Shown here piece by piece: positions 42,914 through 47,397 of a stretch of DNA of 47,397 bases; within the stretch, counting starts at the first letter, position 1, and the number at the start of each line of letters is the position of its first letter. The stretch comes from Candidatus Sulfotelmatobacter sp. GTDB lineage: Bacteria; Acidobacteriota; Terriglobia; Terriglobales; Acidobacteriaceae. The stretch is taken from contig JASHPH010000298.1 in NCBI GenBank assembly GCA_030038255.1, forward strand, positions 1 through 47,397, read 5' to 3'. The notes beneath the pieces are model-generated. The model did no database searches. It was not told the DNA's origin and saw only the letters and a program-made list of their open reading frames with translations. A program made the position numbers and the translations under genes.

Positions 42914-44758
42914 ATGCGCCAACTGACGCGCCTCATCCGCTACGTGCTTCCCTTCCTTGTGCAACTACTGCCCGGAGTGTTTTTGCTGGCGGGAGTGGGG
43001 CTGCTCGAGGCGTTCCGGTTGATGCTGCTGAAGCCTGTCCTCGACCGCGTGCTGAACCCGGCATCCGGATCGGAGAACATCGTTCTTTTTACTTTTCCTA
43101 AGATTGACAAGCCCGTCTATCTTCAGTGGTTCGTTCCGGCACACCTCCACAATGCGTGGACGATTGTCGCGTATGCTTTGGTGGCTTCGACTGTCGTGAA
43201 GGGTATTTGCGACTACGCCGGCACCTATCTGGTGAACCATGCCGGATTTGGCATGATCACTAACTTGCGCAACGATGTGTACAACTCAGTCTTGCGGCGG
43301 TCGGCTGCGTTTTTCTCTCAGCACACGACGGGCACGCTGATTTCGACCATCATCAACGATATTGAGCGCGTGCAGTTCGCCATGTCGAGCGTTCTCGCGG
43401 AGTTTCTGCAGCAGGTCTTCACCTTCATCTTCCTCGCAGTCGCAGTAGTGATCATGGGCCGGGACCTGGCTTGGGTCTTGTTGCTGTTTATACCTTTCAT
43501 TATTTATTCGGCGGTGCGAATCGGCCGAAAAGTCCGAACCACCACGCGGCGCGGGCAGGACCAGTTGGCAGACGTGCAGAACATTCTGCACGAGACCATC
43601 ACCGGCAACCGTATTGTAAAAGCCTTCGGAATGGAATCGTGGGAGGTAGCACGATTCCGTACGGCAGCACAACGCCTGTTTCACGCCAACCTGCGCTCGG
43701 TCGCGGCAGCCGCGGTCAGTTCTCCGCTGATGGATTTTTTTGGATCTGTCGCCGTGGCGCTGCTGCTGCTTTTGGGCCGCAATGAGATCATTCGCGGCGG
43801 TCTCAAGCCTGGTGATTTCGTTGCGTTTGTTGGCCTGGTTCTGAGTATGTACAACCCCGTCCGCAAGTTTGCCGTGTTCAATAACAGCTTCCAACAGGCT
43901 CTGGGTGCTTCGTCGCAATTGTTCAAGTTCATGGACACCGAGGACGAGGTTCGCGAAAAACCAGGCGCCAAGCGGCTTCCGCGATTCGCCGAGAACATCC
44001 GGTTCGAAGGAGTCTGCTTTTCGTACGAGGGAACCTGCGACTATGCCCGGGAAATCCTGCGGGGCATTGACCTTGAGGTTAAACGGGGCGAGGTTCTTGC
44101 CATTGTGGGTTCCAGCGGCGCGGGCAAGAGCACGCTGGTGCATCTGATTCCGCGTTTCTTCGACGTCACGGCCGGTCGCATCCTGATTGATGGCCACGAC
44201 GTCCGCGACATCACGCTCGCCTCATTGCGCTCGCAGGTCGGCATCGTGACGCAGGAAACTGTTCTGTTCAACGACACCGTGCGCAACAACATCGCCTACG
44301 GCCAGCCACACGTTCCGCAGAAGGAAGTAGAGGCCGCAGCCCGCGCGGCTCTGGCGCATGAATTCATTCTTGGACTGCCTTCGGGTTACGATACCGTCAT
44401 CGGAGAACGGGGCGTGCGGCTTTCCGGCGGCGAACGCCAGCGGCTTGCTATCGCGCGGGCGCTGCTGAAGAACGCGCCCATTCTGATTCTCGATGAAGCC
44501 ACGTCGGCGCTCGACAGCGAATCGGAGTTGCTCGTACAATCCGCGCTGCACAATCTGATGGCCGGCCGCACCGTGCTTGTCATTGCGCACCGGCTTTCGA
44601 CCGTGCGCCGCGCTGATCGCATCGTGGTGATCGAGAACGGAACCATCGTCGACGTCGGCGCACACGAAGATCTGATGCAAAAGTTCGGAACTTACCGGCG
44701 CTTGTACGAGTTGCAGTTCGCCAGCATGGAAGCTCCGAAAGCGGTGGCTGAAACTTAA
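42914..44758 (+). CDS. msbA: MsbA-like lipid A/lipid flippase (ABC exporter)
   Basis: The ATG at 42914 was chosen because AGGGAG lies 6 bases upstream; the frame could begin at a TTG 27 bases earlier. The 614 residues join a six-helix type I exporter domain (about 1-330) with a C-terminal ATPase. Walker A GSSGAGKST is at about 398, the signature is LSGGERQRLAIARAL, Walker B is ILILDEATSALDSES and the switch His is in VIAHRLSTV. MsbA flips lipid A-core across the inner membrane, upstream of the Lpt bridge encoded 7 kb away. A TAGAAT at 42841 might be its -10 box. Confidence 0.85.
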   Translation: MRQLTRLIRYVLPFLVQLLPGVFLLAGVGLLEAFRLMLLKPVLDRVLNPASGSENIVLFTFPKIDKPVYLQWFVPAHLHNAWTIVAYALVASTVVKGICDYAGTYLVNHAGFGMITNLRNDVYNSVLRRSAAFFSQHTTGTLISTIINDIERVQFAMSSVLAEFLQQVFTFIFLAVAVVIMGRDLAWVLLLFIPFIIYSAVRIGRKVRTTTRRGQDQLADVQNILHETITGNRIVKAFGMESWEVARFRTAAQRLFHANLRSVAAAAVSSPLMDFFGSVAVALLLLLGRNEIIRGGLKPGDFVAFVGLVLSMYNPVRKFAVFNNSFQQALGASSQLFKFMDTEDEVREKPGAKRLPRFAENIRFEGVCFSYEGTCDYAREILRGIDLEVKRGEVLAIVGSSGAGKSTLVHLIPRFFDVTAGRILIDGHDVRDITLASLRSQVGIVTQETVLFNDTVRNNIAYGQPHVPQKEVEAAARAALAHEFILGLPSGYDTVIGERGVRLSGGERQRLAIARALLKNAPILILDEATSALDSESELLVQSALHNLMAGRTVLVIAHRLSTVRRADRIVVIENGTIVDVGAHEDLMQKFGTYRRLYELQFASMEAPKAVAET

Positions 44759-44765
44759 CTAGCAC

Positions 44766-45719
44766 ATGTCCGTACGATCTTTACCCGTTCGATCTATGCC
44801 TGTACGATCCATGACCGGCTTTGCGCAGGTGAAAGGCGAAATACAACGCCTGCCTGTGCCCGGCGCCAAGGAATCAGCCAATGGCCGGCTGGCCTTCGCC
44901 CTTTCCCTCAAATCGGTGAATCATCGCTTTCTTGACTTGCACTTCCGCCTTCCTTCCGGCACCGATTCGCTGGAGATGCAGCTGAGGCGACTGCTGAAAG
45001 AAAAAATGGCCCGCGGACATGTCGAAGTTACACTCAGCCTGGAGCGCGCCAGCAGCGAAACGTTCTCGCTCAACCGCGAGATCATCGGCGGATACATCGC
45101 GGCCTTTCGGGCCGCGGCCGCCGAGTTCTCCCTCGCCGCGGAGCCCGACCTCAACGCGGTGCTACGCATCCCGGGCGCGCTGGATTCGGCCACTGACATT
45201 GCGGATGGAGAAATCGAATCCGCGGTCATGGCCCGTGTCGGCGAAGCTCTGGAAAAACTGAACCATATGCGCGAGGAAGAAGGGCGCGGCATCGCCAACG
45301 AGCTCCACGAGCGCATGGACCATCTGTTAGCGGCCGGAAAGAGCGTGCAACAGCATCGCCGCGCCGTGTTGCAAAACTACACCGAACGCTTGCAGGCACG
45401 ATTGCAGGAGCTGCTGGGTGCGACCGCAGACAAGGAGCGAGTCCTGCAGGAAGCTGCGCTTCTGGTCGATCGCAGCGATATTCAGGAAGAGATCGTGCGG
45501 CTGGAGACCCACGTGCGTCACTTCCTCGCGCTGCTGGATCAGGGCGGCGAGATCGGCAAGAAACTGGACTTTTTGCTGCAGGAGATGAACCGCGAGGCCA
45601 ACACTCTGCTTTCGAAGACGTCGGGCTTGGCCGGCGAAGCGCTCAAGATTACGGAAGCGGGCCTGGCCATGAAAGCCGAAATTGAAAAGGCGCGCGAGCA
45701 GGTGCAGAACCTGGAATGA
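44766..45719 (+). CDS. yicC: YicC-family endoribonuclease
   Basis: YicC-family proteins are single-strand endoribonucleases; they typically lie next to gmk, as here. The 317 residues end with the DUF1732 region (LDFLLQEMNREANTLLSK). The conserved start of the family, MTGFAQ, is preceded by MSVRSLPVRSMPVRS, in which a 15-base unit with the core TACGATC/TTCGATC is repeated three times. The real start could therefore be the ATG at 44796 or 44811. Its stop overlaps the gmk ATG (ATGA), so translation is coupled. It starts 7 bases after the msbA-like stop. Confidence 0.93.
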   Translation: MSVRSLPVRSMPVRSMTGFAQVKGEIQRLPVPGAKESANGRLAFALSLKSVNHRFLDLHFRLPSGTDSLEMQLRRLLKEKMARGHVEVTLSLERASSETFSLNREIIGGYIAAFRAAAAEFSLAAEPDLNAVLRIPGALDSATDIADGEIESAVMARVGEALEKLNHMREEEGRGIANELHERMDHLLAAGKSVQQHRRAVLQNYTERLQARLQELLGATADKERVLQEAALLVDRSDIQEEIVRLETHVRHFLALLDQGGEIGKKLDFLLQEMNREANTLLSKTSGLAGEALKITEAGLAMKAEIEKAREQVQNLE

Positions 45720-46411
45720 GCCGGCCCCATCAGCCCATCGTCTTCATCATCTCAGCCCCGTCTGGCTCGGGGAAGTCGACTCTTGTTAACAAGCTGCTGA
45801 AGCTCGTACCCAACCTCAATTTTTCGATTTCCTATACCACGCGTGCGCCGCGCGGCCAGGAGCAGAACGGCAAGCAGTACCATTTCGTTTCCCGCGAGCA
45901 GTTCGAGCAGATGATCCGCGCCGATCAGTTTCTGGAACATGCCAATGTCTTCGGGAACTACTACGGGACGGCGCGGCGGTTCCTTACGCAGTCGCAGGAA
46001 GAAGAACACGACCTGCTGCTCGATATTGATGTGCAAGGCGCCGAGCAGATCAAGTGGAAATTGCCAGACGCTGCGAGCATCTTCATTCTGCCTCCCAACC
46101 GGAGCACGCTGGAGAAGCGTCTTCGCGAGCGCGGGGAAGACACCGAACAGGTCATTCAGCGCCGGTTGGTCACGGCCAGTCGTGAGATCGAGAACTACAA
46201 CAAGTACAACTATATTTTAATCAACGACGTGCTCGAGGATTCCATCGAGAGCCTGCAAAGCATCGTATTGTCGGAGCGACTGCGGCGCTCACTGCCAGCT
46301 GAGCAAAGGCGAATCATCGAACTGGCCGATCGCTGCAGGCTCACGGACGTCGCGATGCGATTGCGGCCCATTCTGGAGTCGTTTCAACAGCCGCCCGACT
46401 CAGCGCGCTAA
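45716..46411 (+). CDS. gmk: Guanylate kinase
   Basis: The enzyme phosphorylates GMP to GDP with ATP and is essential for guanine nucleotide supply. The P-loop APSGSGKST is at residues 14-22. FSISYTTRAPRGQEQNGKQYH is the GMP-binding region, and FGNYYGTARRFL and LLLDIDVQGAEQIK follow. At 231 residues it is slightly longer than the usual 207, with a C-terminal tail (IIELADRCRLTDVAMRLRPI). The ATG overlaps the yicC stop by four bases. Confidence 0.97.
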   Translation: MSRPHQPIVFIISAPSGSGKSTLVNKLLKLVPNLNFSISYTTRAPRGQEQNGKQYHFVSREQFEQMIRADQFLEHANVFGNYYGTARRFLTQSQEEEHDLLLDIDVQGAEQIKWKLPDAASIFILPPNRSTLEKRLRERGEDTEQVIQRRLVTASREIENYNKYNYILINDVLEDSIESLQSIVLSERLRRSLPAEQRRIIELADRCRLTDVAMRLRPILESFQQPPDSAR

Positions 46412-46521
46412 TCATTTTCGCGGTATCATCTTATGGACGCCCGGTTGTGGGCGTAAGACGGGGCGCGGGGAACAGAAAGAGCGGGACAAACCTGAAAGCT
46501 GGTCGTGTTCTGCGGACATTG

Positions 46522-46566
46522 TTTGACGGACATGCTTTTGACCGAACATGCTTTTGACGAACATGG
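46522..46566. repeat. Three tandem copies of a 14-15 bp unit upstream of rpoZ
   Basis: TTTGACGGACATGC (46522-46535), TTTGACCGAACATGC (46537-46551) and TTTGACGAACATGG (46553-46566) repeat at a period of 15-16 bases, about 1.5 helical turns. They lie in the roughly 200-base gap between gmk and rpoZ, about 45 bases before the rpoZ ATG. TTTGAC resembles a -35 element and the array could be a regulatory site. Confidence 0.7.
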
Positions 46567-46610
46567 TTCGACGCACTGATTAGACTTCACATTTTCAAGG
46601 GAGAGTCCCC

Positions 46611-46844
46611 ATGAAGTTGATGGATGGTTTTGACAGCAATTACCGCTACATTCTTGTAGCGGCACGGCGTGCTCGGCAACTGCAGTCCGGTGCGCCCCCG
46701 GTGGTCGACACCACTTCCCGCAAGCCCTGCCGCATCGCACAAGATGAGATTCGTGCCGGCAAGGTGAAGTGGGAGATTCCTGAGACCCGCTCCGCTGCCG
46801 AGCAGGCTGCGCAGACACTCGACAAGGCGCTCGGGCAAGATTAG
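46611..46844 (+). CDS. rpoZ: RNA polymerase omega subunit
   Basis: Omega supports assembly of RNA polymerase by binding beta-prime. The 77 residues show SNYRYILVAARRARQLQSGA, the conserved omega helix, followed by PCRIAQDEIRAGKVKW. It has a GGGAG ribosome site 7 bases upstream. The gene lies between gmk and coaBC, the common order in bacteria. The protein is short, like other omegas of this group. Confidence 0.93.
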   Translation: MKLMDGFDSNYRYILVAARRARQLQSGAPPVVDTTSRKPCRIAQDEIRAGKVKWEIPETRSAAEQAAQTLDKALGQD

Positions 46845-46855
46845 AGAACATTGTT

Positions 46856-46914
46856 GATTGTCGATTGCCGCGTTGAACAGCCTTTGATCGTGTTTCGATC
46901 GGCAATCAGAAATC
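46856..46914. repeat. Imperfect inverted repeat between rpoZ and coaBC
   Basis: GATTGTCGATTGCCG (46856-46870) is a mostly inverted copy of CGGCAATCAGAAATC (46900-46914), matching at 12 of 15 positions. It fills the gap 11 bases after the rpoZ stop and may fold as a hairpin. It is the fifth word-array element of the window. Confidence 0.55.
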
Positions 46915-46927
46915 ATCGGTCAACCGC

Positions 46928-47397
46928 ATGAAGATCGCCCTCGGGGTCACTGGCGGAATCGCGGCCTATAAGGCGGCAGAAATCGTCCGCCTACTGCAGG
47001 ACCGCGGCATCCGCGTGCAAGTCATCATGACCCGCGCCGCCCAGGAGTTCGTGCGGCCCCTCACCTTCGCCGCTCTCTCCGGAGAAAAAGTCATTACCGG
47101 CATGTTCGCCCCCGGGGAAGAACAATCGCCCAACATCGATTCCGCCATCGAGCACATCGCAGTTGCACAATCGATTGACGCGTTGCTTGTCGCACCGGCG
47201 ACGGCCGATGTTCTCGCGCACTTCGCGCAGGGAATCGCTACGGACTTTCTGACCACCTTGTATCTCGCAACGACTGCGCCGGTAGTTGTGGCTCCGGCCA
47301 TGAATGTCAACATGTGGAATCACCCCGCCACGCAGGCAAATCTTGAAATTCTCCGCAAGCGCGGAGTCAAGATCGTCGAACCGGGCGAAGGCTATCT
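46928..47397 (+). CDS. coaBC: Bifunctional coenzyme A biosynthesis protein CoaBC, N-terminal part (3' end cut by window)
   Basis: Only the first 156 residues are inside the window, covering the CoaC flavin-dependent decarboxylase domain, which makes 4'-phosphopantetheine from its cysteine adduct. The N-terminal ALGVTGGIAAYKAAEI binds FMN. His76 (IEHIAV) matches the catalytic His of E. coli CoaC, and PAMNVNMW at 123-130 has the conserved Asn126 of the substrate site. The CoaB ligase half would lie beyond the end. The ATG at 46928 is 84 bases after the rpoZ stop. Confidence 0.95.
   Translation, partial: MKIALGVTGGIAAYKAAEIVRLLQDRGIRVQVIMTRAAQEFVRPLTFAALSGEKVITGMFAPGEEQSPNIDSAIEHIAVAQSIDALLVAPATADVLAHFAQGIATDFLTTLYLATTAPVVVAPAMNVNMWNHPATQANLEILRKRGVKIVEPGEGY

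Noticed and set aside
1-47397. tRNA, CRISPR arrays, insertion sequences
   Set aside because: I found no cloverleaf, repeat-spacer pattern or transposase motif. Absence was judged by eye only.

Overview
The window looks like chromosome from an Acidobacteriota bacterium, probably of the Terriglobia (Koribacter/Sulfotelmatobacter-like) type. This placement is inference. It rests on GC-rich Gram-negative gene content, a PEGA-domain protein of the Ser/Thr kinase fold, a receiver-like domain joined to a TonB domain, a TolB-like CadC regulator, an LptC-LptA-type giant protein next to lptB and rpoN, hopanoid-type glycosyltransferases, and intergenic hairpins built from short repeated words. I saw no IS element, phage, CRISPR array or tRNA.

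Layout. 1-4.7 kb: the 3' part of a receiver-TonB protein, a terminator, a phosphoesterase remnant and a PEGA pseudokinase. 5.2-11.3 kb: a plus-strand export operon with three FtsX-type permeases (the first two a tandem duplication), a membrane fusion protein and an ATPase. Two palindromic repeat elements sit in its gaps. 11.3-15.6 kb: a small coiled-coil/winged-helix protein, a secreted lectin-like/LssY_C protein and a hybrid histidine kinase. 15.7-21.4 kb: an ArnT-like lipid-linked sugar transferase and three HpnI-like family 2 glycosyltransferases. 21.4-26.5 kb: on the minus strand, an exported protein with two winged-helix-like segments, two MacB-type permeases without their own ATPase, and a membrane-bound CadC-like regulator. 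Four TTCAG repeats at 10-11 bp spacing lie in front of the regulator. 26.8-28.2 kb: a frameshifted membrane-protein gene, the RNase P RNA gene (rnpB) with a duplicated 3' end, and a 57-residue basic protein.

28.2-32.7 kb (minus): a family 4 glycosyltransferase, an exported protein of unknown function, glyA and a GNAT acetyltransferase (the last three overlapping), and a lone ABC ATPase. 32.8-38.7 kb (plus): lptCA-like, lptB, rpoN and long-form hpf, the classic LPS-transport/sigma-54 cluster. Unrelated genes follow (exported protein, VOC protein, exported creatininase-like enzyme, and mbfA on the minus strand) before the cluster resumes with rapZ. 42.9-47.4 kb: an MsbA-like flippase, yicC, gmk, rpoZ and the start of coaBC, a conserved housekeeping run.

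The common theme is the cell envelope: lipid A and LPS transport (MsbA, LptCA, LptB), lipid glycosylation (ArnT-like, HpnI-like) and ABC-type export. The best leads for something undescribed are the 18.9-26.5 kb regulator/permease/exported-protein/HpnI-like array, the PEGA pseudokinase, the giant LptCA protein, and the family of word-array hairpins around rpoN and other genes.
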